Position numbers and translations under genes: made by a program. The notes under the pieces were generated by a model, which did no database searches, was not told the DNA's origin, and was given only the letters and a program-made list of their open reading frames with translations. From Petrosia ficiformis (taxonomy: Eukaryota > Porifera > Demospongiae > Haplosclerida > Petrosiidae), in contig OX345652.1 of assembly GCA_947044365.1 (NCBI GenBank), positions 627,501 to 691,500 of the forward strand: a DNA stretch of 64,000 bases, given 5' to 3'. Positions 59,701 to 64,000 of this stretch are shown here, in pieces; the first letter of the stretch is position 1, and the number at the start of each line of letters is the position of its first letter.

Positions 59701-60493
59701 TCAACTGTATTGTCATCATCTTCCTCCTCTTCCTAGCTTCTGTTTTTATTGTATTTGAAAATTTGAGGGAGTTGAAACGTGTGGTCAACCTTTTGCCCAA
59801 AGTGGGTGTTGGCCCAAACTATGGTCTACCACAAACCAGGTGTGTTTGTATTTGATTGTATGTGCATGTATGTATGTATGTATGTATGTATGTATGTATG
59901 TATGTATGTATGTATGTATGTATGTATGTATGTATGTATGTATGTATGTATGTATGTATGTATGTACATGTATGTATGTATGTATGCATGTACATATGTG
60001 TGTATGTATGTATGTATGTATGTATGTATGTATGTATGTATGTACATGTATGTATGTATGTATATATATGTATGCATGTATGTATGTATGTATGTACATG
60101 TATGTATGTATGTATGTATGTATGTATGTGCATGTATGTATGTATGTATATATGTATGCATGTGTGTATGTATGTATGTATGTATGTATGTATGTATGCA
60201 CATGTACATGTATATATGTATGCATAATTTACCTTGCATCCTCACATCCTCACATCCATCTATCTACATGTATATCCCTATCTGTATATCTGTCTATTTA
60301 TCTATATATCCATCTATCTATTTATTTATCTATCTATCTATCCATCTATCTATTTATTTGTCTATCTGTCCATACAGATCAGTGTCCCTACTACCTCCTA
60401 GTGCATTGTTTAAAAGATCAGATATGACAGAGAAATGGATTCGAAGAGATATTTCTAATTTTGAATATCTCATGTTTATTAACACTGCTGCAG
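35442..60493 (+). CDS. NBEA: Neurobeachin/LRBA-like BEACH protein, 44 exons, 3' end not found
   Basis: Forty-four exons join in one unbroken frame of about 1,796 codons, starting MSSVFSERL at 35442 and ending at a phase-1 donor after NTAAG at 60493. Exon coordinates are listed in the block entries. Neurobeachin and LRBA are large cytosolic/vesicle-associated scaffolds that act in membrane-protein trafficking and bind PKA. Seen in order are an armadillo-type N-terminus, a ConA-like lectin fold, further helical repeats, a low-complexity middle part, the PH-BEACH domain and the first residues of BEACH ([18 protein letters not shown]). The remainder of BEACH and the C-terminal WD40 repeats, constant in this family, are absent. 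Introns range from 49 bases to 6 kb and contain two TRIM genes, five tRNA genes and several mobile elements. Animals outside vertebrates usually have one NBEA/LRBA gene, so the symbol denotes the family. Confidence 0.93.
35810..36020. repeat. Three-copy tandem repeat in neurobeachin-like intron 1
   Basis: GTGGGAGGGGCTGGCTA, followed by GTAACTnnGGA and CATGTAGTCTATCAAATCT, recurs three times at roughly 80-90 bases. Confidence 0.8.
36100..36303. mobile_element. MITE-like element, family D, second copy
   Basis: Shares CACTGGTCAGGAATAACCAC, repeated ATTAACCACCTCTCAGAT blocks, ATAGGCTATGGAGACAGAAT and CCTGAGCAGAACATTG with the 21.4-kb copy. The left end is lost (CTTCCACTGG in place of the CAGTGTTCTGCCCA end). 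Confidence 0.7.
37170..37480. repeat. (GGAT)n microsatellite with block duplication
   Basis: GGAT repeats carrying a longer block with GACAGATGGACGGACAGATG present twice. It lies in neurobeachin-like intron 3; frames reading HPSIHPSI are artefacts. Confidence 0.95.
37771..37989. mobile_element. MITE-like element, family B, with candidate TGCTA duplication
   Basis: 219 bases from GTGTTTTTGATAAGCTTATA to CATATCAAAAACTC, flanked on both sides by TGCTA (37766-37770 and 37990-37994). The inner blocks are the same as in the 33.7-kb copy. The five-base duplication is a candidate, since the exact boundary could shift by one or two bases. A (CA)n run follows at 38000-38042. Confidence 0.75.
39458..39500 (+). 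pseudogene. Decayed copy of neurobeachin-like exon 8 start
   Basis: An acceptor-like TTGATAG is followed by TGGCACATGATTACAGTCAC and then CATCAGCACCACAGACTG. This equals the start of the true exon 93 bases downstream (TGGCACATGATCACAGTC...CAGTACCACAGACT) with a few changes. After about 40 bases the match stops and GATAGATATAG repeats follow. It lacks the rest of the exon and a donor. Confidence 0.85.
39745..39965. mobile_element. MITE-like element, family C, in neurobeachin-like intron 8
   Basis: From AAAGGTCATCCAGATTCATC to GGTCATCGTTAATGTGAACA with the family blocks TTTATAACTTTAGTTTGGAA, GAGTTACAGTATAATCATA and AAAGTCATCACATCATAAT. Confidence 0.7.
39968..40046. repeat. Inverted repeat with short centre
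   Basis: ATACATCAATACGTATTGTACAT is matched downstream by its near-complement ATGTACAATACATATTGATG, with CTGTTCAGTGAACAG, a perfect 15-base dyad around one base, at the centre. The whole could fold into one hairpin of about 30 pairs. Confidence 0.8.
40545..40710 (+). pseudogene. Relic of a TRIM-gene 5' region
   Basis: Resembles the sequence just upstream of the two intact TRIM genes: ATTGACCTTCAGT, then a gap, CTTCTTTGATATAAAGTGGA, AGTTTAAAATGG and AAGAAATC. The intact genes read GTATTCTCTGATATAACGTGGATAGG and TTTAAAATGGCAGCGAAATC. After ATGGTAAAGAAATCA (ATG at 40685) the resemblance stops and no RING sequence follows. It is a 5'-only fragment in the same strand and the same host gene. Confidence 0.75.
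42585..42795. repeat. Purine-rich GAGA/GACA tract in neurobeachin-like intron 15
   Basis: About 200 bases of GAGAGACAGAGA-type sequence with almost no pyrimidine except scattered C and T. Such tracts can adopt triplex structure. The Leu/Ser-rich reverse frame is an artefact. Confidence 0.9.
43735..43930. repeat. Direct repeat downstream of neurobeachin-like exon 18
   Basis: TTGAACAAAGAGACTGTG and CACACAGACCACTGAGAACGATGATTG recur about 120 bases later with few changes (GAACAAAGAGAACTGTGTTT, ...GAACAATGATTG). Confidence 0.7.
44558..44950. repeat. 83-bp minisatellite starting at the donor of exon 21
   Basis: GAAGAGTATCACTAGTCAGTT recurs at 44570, 44655, 44738 and 44821 and again, shortened, near 44895. 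The first unit starts about 20 bases after the splice donor. Units also contain GTGTCTCTTGTAGATGTAGA and TGTTCAACTGTGTTCACTGC. Confidence 0.92.
45140..45585. mobile_element. Diverged MITE family A, probably split
   Basis: 45150-45300 has TTTTAGTTATAGTTATAGTTA, AACAGTAGACATGTGATT and CAACTAAAAGTGAC. 45540-45580 has GTTAAAAGTGGTCGTTACTG and CACTAAAACAACATG, which is the expected right end. Between them about 240 bases are unrelated, so the copy seems interrupted. Confidence 0.5.
45805..48045 (+). CDS. TRIM-NHL E3 ubiquitin ligase (copy A), intronless, nested
   Basis: 746 codons without introns. Start ATG at 45805 ([10 protein letters not shown]); an in-frame GTG upstream is not used in animals. 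RING finger with all eight ligands Cys21, Cys24, Cys36, His38, Cys41, Cys44, Cys61 and Cys64. B-box 1 about 104-145 ([17 protein letters not shown]), B-box 2 about 160-195 ([16 protein letters not shown]), coiled coil about 205-310, filamin-type Ig repeat about 365-475, then six NHL repeats (for example [30 protein letters not shown]). This is the TRIM2/3/71 (class VII) plan; such proteins ubiquitinate targets and bind RNA or cytoskeletal partners through NHL. The gene lies entirely within intron 22 of the neurobeachin-like gene, same strand. All key residues are intact. Confidence 0.95.
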   Translation: MAAKSLTPSDALKKLEEQLTCPICLDDYTDPKTLLCLHSFCHQCLEGLPLDVEGKKRFLSCPTCRTPTELPEAGVAGFPIAFFVNNLTEVHSLLKTVSGDQHTLCDNCKKSNATGYCKQCTKFFCAECLDVHNKWAPFVDHTVISLEEVARTAFQLPSIKPEVTMKCSSHDQPLKIYCETCDDLICSDCIVRIHKGHDYDLASEILGKRRKIIESRLESVREQIVVVTEALTTLTQREKEITHQGETVKYEIHVTIKQIINLLLQSERKLTEDVDLAVRHKLGMLSQQKRKAETTLGQLTDCLEFVEQGLKVGTPQQVLLAQPQMINRTNSVIKSFKPESFQPLEQADIKLVNSKKIEDIHKNIGEVRCSSSCIVRNVNHRLALVGKESTSTIVFAFPDGSPVPLPPSHISCYLTPPDNNQPIECTVKESTQSGQYKVVFTPITRGLHQLHVRAHDVIILSSPLSIPVSISPKMRGNPVKSITGLNNPCGIDVTDDGLMIVSEFGGHCITVLDREGKKINSFGSKGSERGQFNGPSGICFTSKGTILVVDSKNHRIQELTMEGECIACFGENGPLQFHYPMGLTVNKTTGQVFVVDDDNHRIQVLNPDLTFSHTFGSKGSGQGQLNRPCDVTLDSKGFIYVTDTFNHRIQTFTPEGRFVDMFGTKGSKPGQFNYPSGITVDDNDLLYVTEGGNHRVSIFTTRGTFIHCFGEKGNKKGQFNEPRELSFDKCGYLYVCDWWNSRVIVY
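48256..50517 (+). CDS. TRIM-NHL E3 ubiquitin ligase (copy B), intronless, nested
   Basis: 753 codons, ATG at 48256 ([10 protein letters not shown]), 210 bases after the stop of copy A and clearly its tandem duplicate. RING, both B-boxes, coiled coil, filamin repeat and six NHL blades are all kept. Differences cluster in B-box 2 (CHNLICHNC instead of CDDLICSDC), the coiled coil, and the loop between NHL 1 and 2, where copy B has an insertion ([15 protein letters not shown]). These positions face partners, so the pair may recognise different targets; that is inference. The upstream 130 bases also match copy A (AAATATGGGAGTATTATAGTT; GACCTTCAGTCAGT; GTGGATAGG), so the promoter was duplicated with the gene. 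Confidence 0.95.
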   Translation: MAKKSSTPSDALKKLEEQLTCPICLDDYTDPKTLLCLHSFCYQCLEGLPLDLQGGKHFLSCPTCRTPTELPEAGVAGFPIAFFINNLTEVHSLLKKVSGDRPTLCDNCKKSDATGYCKQCTKFSCTECLGVHNKWAPFVDHTVINLDEVARTAFQLPSIKPEVTMKCSSHDKPLEIYCETCHNLICHNCTVRIHKGHEYDLVSDTYDKHRQIIELSLEPVKEQIVVVTEALTTLTKREEEITHQGETIIKEIHVTIKQIIDLLLQSERKLTEDVDLAVRHKLSILGQQERKAEKKLGQLTDCLDFVEQGLKVGTLQQVLLAQPQMIDCMNSVIKSFKPESFQPLEQADIKLMKSKKIEDVHKCIGEVSYSLSCKVRNVDHRLALMGTEFTSTIVFESPDGQFPVPLPTFHISCYLTPPDNSQPIQCTVKESTQSGQYKVVFTPITRGLHQLHVRAHDVIILSSPLSIPVSISPKMRGNPVKSITGLDRPWGIDVTDDGLMIVSEFGDHCITVLNREGKKLNKFGMYKPFVYNVALQFSNPSGIAVTPNETILVGDTGNHRIQKLTIEGECIACVGERGNGPLQFQCPKGITINKTTRQVFIADVGNHRIQVLNPDLTFSYTFGSKGSEQGQFKGPRDVTSDSKGFVYVTDFYNHRIQKFTPEGRFVDMFGIKGSKPGQLDCPSGITVDDNDLLYVTERRNHRVSIFTMDGEFIYCFGEQSNKKGQFNCPGKVSFDNYGYLYVCDMRNSRVVIF
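50518..51107. other. 3' part of the host intron after TRIM copy B
   Basis: AT-rich sequence with a short (TA)n run at 50535-50550. A 73-codon frame at 50692-50913 has no family resemblance. Nothing else was recognised before exon 23 at 51108. Confidence 0.5.
51722..51950. mobile_element. MITE-like element, family B, inverted copy
   Basis: From AGAGGTTTTGATAAGTTTTG to TGAGTTTATCAAAAACTCT. The inner blocks are the complements of those at 33.7 and 37.8 kb (CAGTGGTTAGTGTGTTGCCA, CCAAAGAAAACTTTGCAGTG, AAAGCTCTTTGG). Confidence 0.8.
51967..52208. mobile_element. MITE-like element, family C, intact copy
   Basis: From AAGGTCATTCACATTTACC to GAGGACATCGTGAATGTGAA; the ends are imperfect inverted repeats. 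It lies 17 bases from the family B copy and ends about 40 bases before the acceptor of exon 26, so most of intron 25 is transposon-derived. Confidence 0.75.
53570..54110. repeat. 132-bp minisatellite in neurobeachin-like intron 30
   Basis: CATACCAGTAATGTAAATAG recurs at 53751, 53883 and 54015 with a partial unit at each end. Units also carry (GT)n, TACATTAATGTACTATAATC and ACATGTACCTATATTAATAT. Confidence 0.93.
55465..57736 (+). other. Neurobeachin-like exons 33-40 (pre-PH helical part)
   Basis: Exons: 55465-55579, 55777-55838, 55927-55991, 56198-56306, 56449-56562, 56613-56662, 57020-57157 and 57621-57736. Landmarks: [20 protein letters not shown] (family [22 protein letters not shown]) and [21 protein letters not shown] (family FWRLDYWEDDLRRRRRF). 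The family stretch from [10 protein letters not shown] on is the best conserved part before PH-BEACH. Confidence 0.9.
57165..57450. repeat. Imperfect tandem repeat GGACTAATGGTTAAATTGACT
   Basis: About a dozen variable units of GACTAATGGTTGAATG type, 17-40 bases long. Intron 39. Confidence 0.8.
57770..58010. repeat. (ACAT)n microsatellite in neurobeachin-like intron 40
   Basis: About 240 bases of CATA repeats with TACATGTACATA variants, very similar in variant order at its right end to the array at 17.75-18.06 kb (CAATACACACACATATATA, CACGCATACATACATACATA), so one may be a copy of the other. Confidence 0.95.
58161..58246 (+). tRNA. tRNA-Tyr (GTA), copy 1, with 13-base intron
   Basis: 86 bases fold as a standard tRNA: acceptor CCACCGA/TCGGTGG plus A, D arm GCTCAGTTGGTAGAGC, anticodon arm GAGGACTGTAG//ATCCTT, T arm GCTGGTTCAAATCCGGC. 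The anticodon GTA is at 58194-58196. A 13-base intron (TGGAATTGCTGAT, 58198-58210) sits one base after the anticodon, the canonical place; tRNA-Tyr genes nearly always have introns in animals. A and B boxes are intact, and a T-run terminator follows. This copy differs from copies 2-5 by a compensated C-G pair in the acceptor stem. CCA is not encoded. Confidence 0.97.
58372..58457 (+). tRNA. tRNA-Tyr (GTA), copy 2, with 13-base intron
   Basis: As copy 1 but with acceptor stem CCACTGA/TCAGTGG. Same intron and same T-run terminator. The 5' flank (CATCACTTATTATAATTCATC) is shared with the other copies. Confidence 0.97.
58566..58651 (+). tRNA. tRNA-Tyr (GTA), copy 3, variable-loop variant
   Basis: As copy 2 except that the variable region reads AGATC where the other four have AGGTC (position 46 G to A). 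This base normally contacts the D stem, so the change may weaken the core slightly; stems, anticodon, intron and promoter boxes are unchanged. Confidence 0.95.
58779..58864 (+). tRNA. tRNA-Tyr (GTA), copy 4, with 13-base intron
   Basis: Identical to copy 2 across the tRNA and intron. Followed by a T-run terminator. Confidence 0.97.
58992..59077 (+). tRNA. tRNA-Tyr (GTA), copy 5, with 13-base intron
   Basis: Identical to copies 2 and 4 across the tRNA and intron. The 3' flank differs after the T run, marking the end of the array. Confidence 0.97.
59385..60493 (+). other. Neurobeachin-like exons 41-44 (PH-BEACH and first BEACH residues)
   Basis: Exons: 59385-59518, 59575-59686, 59737-59839 and 60378-60493. 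[62 protein letters not shown] (family SLPRVGVGTSYGLPQARR). BEACH begins [20 protein letters not shown] (family [21 protein letters not shown]). The next family exon would start RTYNDLNQYPVFPW. If exon 44 is not spliced, the frame adds about 22 mostly hydrophobic residues and stops at 60562-60564. Confidence 0.92.
59862..60225. repeat. (ATGT)n microsatellite in neurobeachin-like intron 43
   Basis: About 360 bases of TATG repeat on the plus strand with TACATG interruptions; followed by (CTAT)n at 60255-60365, which acts as the pyrimidine tract of the exon 44 acceptor. Confidence 0.97.
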
Positions 60494-60564
60494 GTATCAC
60501 ATGTGTTGTGTTGATGTTATCATATTGTGTATATTATCAGCACTGGCATGAAGGAGCCATCTAG

Positions 60565-61001
60565 ACTATAAATTATCAAACATTACCTGGATATGTATGT
60601 AATCTATTAATATACATTCCTAGTAGTCAGGCATCATCAGTACCATGTTACTATGGTAGTCTGGGCTAGCAACGCCAAACTGCTTTGTGGCAATTGTTGC
60701 TTTCTTTATTATCAGGTCCTGGTATTATGATTTTCATGTTTGTATTTATGTTAATATATGCGTATCTGTTTTAGCAATACAACTTATGAGTTGTCATGAT
60801 TCATCCATCTGTCTGTCCATCCATCCATCCATTCATTGATATCTATTTAGAGCTATTTTCTATATAATTATTATTATTTTATTTGTCACCGGAAGCTGAT
60901 ATTTATTAAAATCATTGAAACTGAAAATAGATAAGTATAATGGTCACATATTATTATACTTGTTATAATTAATAAATTAGTGAATAATTAATTGAGTTGT
61001 G
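60565..61001. other. Region after the last neurobeachin-like exon, nothing coding on plus
   Basis: No BEACH exon was recognised in any plus frame. AATAAA occurs at 60971-60976. On the minus strand two TTTATT words (near 60888 and 60905) could be polyadenylation signals of the exonuclease gene that ends at 61002. Confidence 0.5.
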
Positions 61002-61679
61002 TTACATTGTAAAGGACTTTTGCAGTATAGCATCTGCTGTCACTTGTAGTGTGGAATCAAATAGAATTCTCTTCAAAGCCCAGACATCCTCAACTGCATC
61101 ATGAGCGGAGTACCTTTCTTTGAAAAGGGTTTCGTAGATGTTTTCTTGGGTAAGCGAGATTCCCCTTTTTATGACTTTTGGACTTTCTCGAGAAGAAAGA
61201 ACGGGATGGTTTTCTTTCTGCATTGCACGAAGGATAAGCAGAGTATCAGCAAATGAAATGTTCAGTTCGGCAAAGGTCACAGAGATTTTGCTGAATGCAT
61301 TCCGAAGTACTGGGAAATCAAAACTTTTTCCATTGTGAGCTGTCAGAACAATCTGTTTATCATGTTCTGCTGTTTGCAATTGTGTAAGATATTGATAAAA
61401 GGACAGTAAGCCATCTTTATATTTTAAAGCTTCAACTTTCACCCCACATTTGGTCAGAATACGCCCTTTGTGCTTTGTCTCTTTAATCTGAAGATGGTTG
61501 ACCTGAGTTGCACCAGGAGATACTTCAATTGTAGGTACCAAGTAACAAGAAAACATTTCGTATTTTGATGTCTGTGTTACTGGTAATGCAGCTATCTGAC
61601 ATATGTCAGAGTCACGTTCCAATGACGTAGTTTCTAAGTCAAACAGTACGATAAGAGGTGCTGTTGCCTTCTCTGCCAT
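61002..61679 (-). CDS. DEDDh-type (DnaQ-like) 3'-5' exonuclease, single exon
   Basis: 225 codons, ATG at 61679, no intron. All five catalytic residues of the DEDDh family are visible: Asp14 and Glu16 in VLFDLETT (Exo I), Asp121 in AHNGKSFDFPVLRNAF (Exo II), His193 and Asp198 in HDAVED (Exo III, H-x4-D). Such enzymes remove nucleotides from DNA or RNA 3' ends with two metal ions. Length and motif spacing resemble TREX and the exonuclease-like domain of PML relatives, which are expanded in invertebrates. There is no signal peptide or membrane segment. Substrate and cell role cannot be told from sequence. A paralogue lies 1.3 kb away on the same strand. Confidence 0.88.
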   Translation of the reverse strand: MAEKATAPLIVLFDLETTSLERDSDICQIAALPVTQTSKYEMFSCYLVPTIEVSPGATQVNHLQIKETKHKGRILTKCGVKVEALKYKDGLLSFYQYLTQLQTAEHDKQIVLTAHNGKSFDFPVLRNAFSKISVTFAELNISFADTLLILRAMQKENHPVLSSRESPKVIKRGISLTQENIYETLFKERYSAHDAVEDVWALKRILFDSTLQVTADAILQKSFTM

Positions 61680-61990
61680 GTTTGATTCTTTCTTAATTTG
61701 TATTATTTATTAACAGAACTATTATATGGGACAAAAGATAACAGTTATACATGAAATATTAATAAGAATACAAGATTGTATTACTATTCATACCTTTGAG
61801 AAAATTCATATGTCTGTGTTTGCTTTATTAATGGGAAACGCCGCCAAACATCACGTGAATGTTGAATTGACCAATAGGAATGCTCCATTGTCATAATTAA
61901 TTAGATAGTCCCGCTAAATGAACAGTGAGTGGTTTTATTGGACCACTGAATTATCACAATTGATTAGATAATGCTAAATGTATTTATTAG
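61680..61990 (-). promoter_or_regulatory. Probable promoter of the exonuclease gene
   Basis: CACGTG at 61852-61857 (in TCACGTGA) and two CCAAT words in opposite orientation (61871-61875 plus; 61937-61941 read ATTGG) lie 170-260 bases upstream of the start. The segment is free of repeats. Function is inferred from motif content. Confidence 0.4.
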
Positions 61991-62999
61991 TACCAGGAGC
62001 CTGTTAGACTGTGTCAATGAACATATCAAAAAGAAATATTACACGAAATAAAATATTTAAAGTTAAAAGAAAGTGATGAACATAAAACGAGTGAGTGTAA
62101 GAAACTTCAATTATATAAAAAAAAGAATACTTGAAAAATAGTTAATGCAATACTGGTTTCATGAAACAAAAAGGAATTTATTTAATATGTGTTGCTAGCC
62201 AGTACTCAGTCACATAGTTATATTCAAATAAGAGATATCTTTGGTGCGATCCCATACCCTCTCTTCTCTAAATATTTACTTACTTCAGAAACAATGAGTT
62301 ACAAAAGGTCATTGTTACTGTGTCATTACTAGATAAGATTCAAAATTCACCTGCCATTTCTAATATTGTATATTAACTACTGTATACTTGGAAAATATTG
62401 ATGGTGTTTTCTATTTGGCAGTCTGTTTGGTGGTTTTGGGTTCAAACTGTCAAAATTAATTAAAATTCGCTAATTTAGTTCATAAATGCACATGCGCATT
62501 CTAAACGTTTTCCATTATGAGAAATATAGAACGACCAACTGATATCTCCTTGGAATATATCTAGCAAGAAGTAGTAGTTTCTCTATCTCAGTTCTCACCT
62601 TCTACTAAAATTAAAATGAAACAGCTGTCTGTTGTTTACATGTAAAACGCACATGCCCCACATAATGAAATTTATTTGCTAAACTTGTGTGGTTTCTTAA
62701 TTATTACAGGTGGCCTTTTGCTGTAGTGGGTGTTTGTGTGTGTGCGTCTGTGTGTTTGTGTGTGTGTGTGTGTGTACATGCATGTATGTGTTGATTTCAC
62801 ACTGCTAATGTATCCCATGTGGTATGCGAGACTACATGTGTGTGGTTGTACCATAATAATAATACCACTCATCAAAAAAACTCAACATACAGTACATGTA
62901 CAAAAGGTAATTCAAAACATTAGTTCTTATCAAAAAAAAATGAATACCATTAACGTGAAGTATGGCATGCATCTCACTGTTTTGGTTGTAAATCTTGTT
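61991..62999. other. Intergenic, nothing coding recognised
   Basis: AT-rich unique sequence with a (GT)n run at 62729-62776. Short frames on either strand show no family features. Confidence 0.5.
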
Positions 63000-64000
63000 T
63001 CATGTATTATCATTCAGATATTGTATGTTTTCTACGCTGATTTGATTGGTAACCCGAACTCTACCAGTAGCAGGAACAGTTTGTGTAAATAGCTTCTTAA
63101 GACCTCTATCGCCATGCCTTCTATAAACTGTCCTTATATCCCCAAAGGTCAAACCACTCTCTGCCATTTTGTCTGCCATATATGGTGTTATGGCTGATGT
63201 CCCAGTGCTGTTGCGTTGAGCTAAAGTACGTCTCAGTGTTTGTAGACGTGGGTTTTTCTCCTTTAAGAATATCATCTGATTCCAAAGAGAAATTGGAGTG
63301 ACTGAGTGTTCAAGGAGGTCTACAGGTTTTATACTGAGGCTTTTGAAAATTAATTCCAACATTTCGATTTTTTCAATTGCATCTGGCAGGTCCCTTTCCT
63401 GACCAGTAACTTTCTTAAAAACTTCCGTTAATTTTAAAGAATTACTCTCACCTTCCTCGGAAAAGAGAAGACCCTGTGTCCGTAGTTGTCGTAGTATTTT
63501 CAAGCTATCTGCAAAACCTATCTTCAGTTTTTGAAGATCTTTACTTGTTTTCTGTATTTTCTTGAAGGCATTGAGAAGTATTCTCGAATCAAACCCGAGA
63601 CAATTATGTGATGTCAACAGAATTCTAGTCCCTGTTCCCCAAATCTTTGCATATCTTCGCAGGTATTTATAAACTCTGTGAATACCTTTCGTATATTCCA
63701 CTGCGTTGACAGGTTCATCATCTTTTAAATTAATTAAAACCTTCTTGCCATCAATTTCATCCACTATTAGGTTGTTAACACTAGTTGCAGATGGGAGAAT
63801 ATCGCAGGTTGGTATCATATACAGAGACCATATCTTTGATCTTCCATCGAGTGGTTTAAAGGCAATCTGACATATGTCAGAATCCCTCCATAAAGAAGTG
63901 GTTTCCATTTCAAATAGAACTATTATAGTCTGGCTTACTTCATCTGCTGTACCAACTGGTCTTAGTTTAGGACGTTGTTTTATAGGTGGAAAGTCAGACT
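63000..64000 (-). CDS. DEDDh exonuclease paralogue lacking catalytic residues (5' end beyond the window)
   Basis: An open minus frame runs from the window edge to a TGA at 63000, at least 332 codons. The ATG at 63908 is internal to the fold, because VLFE precedes it in frame, so the true start lies outside. Alignment with the neighbour shows Exo I as FEMETT (Asp to Glu), Exo II intact (SHNCLGFDSRILLNAF), and Exo III as PDAIEK (His to Pro, Asp to Lys). Three of five catalytic residues are changed, so it is unlikely to cut as the neighbour does. A C-terminal extension of about 100 residues (MADKMAESGLTFGDIRTVYR) is absent from the neighbour. With no stop or frameshift over 1 kb it looks selected as a protein, perhaps a nucleic-acid-binding pseudoenzyme. 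Confidence 0.8.
   Translation of the reverse strand, partial: SDFPPIKQRPKLRPVGTADEVSQTIIVLFEMETTSLWRDSDICQIAFKPLDGRSKIWSLYMIPTCDILPSATSVNNLIVDEIDGKKVLINLKDDEPVNAVEYTKGIHRVYKYLRRYAKIWGTGTRILLTSHNCLGFDSRILLNAFKKIQKTSKDLQKLKIGFADSLKILRQLRTQGLLFSEEGESNSLKLTEVFKKVTGQERDLPDAIEKIEMLELIFKSLSIKPVDLLEHSVTPISLWNQMIFLKEKNPRLQTLRRTLAQRNSTGTSAITPYMADKMAESGLTFGDIRTVYRRHGDRGLKKLFTQTVPATGRVRVTNQISVENIQYLNDNT

Noticed and set aside
59779..60564. 261-residue frame joining microsatellite to the neurobeachin-like exon 44
   Set aside because: Only the last 60 residues are real (exon 44); the rest is (ATGT)n intron sequence.
61138..61338. 66-residue plus-strand frame
   Set aside because: Shadow of the minus-strand exonuclease gene.

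Overview
The window is animal (metazoan) nuclear DNA and most probably comes from a sponge of the Amphimedon type. It is AT-rich and full of satellites and small inverted-repeat elements. The genes are cut into many short exons joined by GT-AG introns as small as about 50 bases, and the gene set is animal-specific: a neurobeachin/LRBA homologue and TRIM ubiquitin ligases with RING, two B-boxes, coiled coil, filamin and NHL parts. The sponge assignment is inferred from gene architecture and compactness, not from a search.

Layout. 1-5.8 kb: three unrelated minisatellites and MITE-like elements, no gene seen. 5.85-6.42 kb (-): one coding exon of an unrecognised protein. 8.9-12.4 kb (-): five exons of a SAM-domain, proline-rich scaffold protein, incomplete at its C-terminal end. 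12.4-20.8 kb: gene-poor, with a 43/49-base satellite interrupted by a clean hAT-type insertion, an ACAT microsatellite and several MITEs. 20.84-30.45 kb (+): PAK1IP1 (ribosome-biogenesis WD40 protein), reconstructed in 13 exons that give 471 codons. 30.73-35.09 kb (-): pirin, 9 exons and 290 codons, convergent with PAK1IP1. 35.44-60.49 kb (+): a neurobeachin/LRBA-like gene, 44 exons and about 1,796 codons in one continuous frame, divergent from pirin across 355 bases. 61.0-61.7 and 63.0-64.0 kb (-): two related DEDDh-type exonuclease genes; the second runs off the window and has lost catalytic residues.

The neurobeachin-like gene is a host for other genes. One 6-kb intron holds two intronless, tandem TRIM-NHL genes. 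Another holds five tandem tRNA-Tyr(GTA) genes, each with a 13-base intron. A third contains a relic of a TRIM 5' region. The last exon seen stops about 20 residues into the BEACH domain, and no further BEACH exon was found in the remaining 3.5 kb. Either the rest lies beyond the window, with the exonuclease genes nested in an intron, or this copy is truncated.

The housekeeping genes (PAK1IP1, pirin) do not form a pathway with the others; their closeness looks like ordinary compact packing with convergent and divergent neighbours. Exon positions were read by hand from splice signals, frame continuity and family resemblance, so individual boundaries may be off by a few bases.
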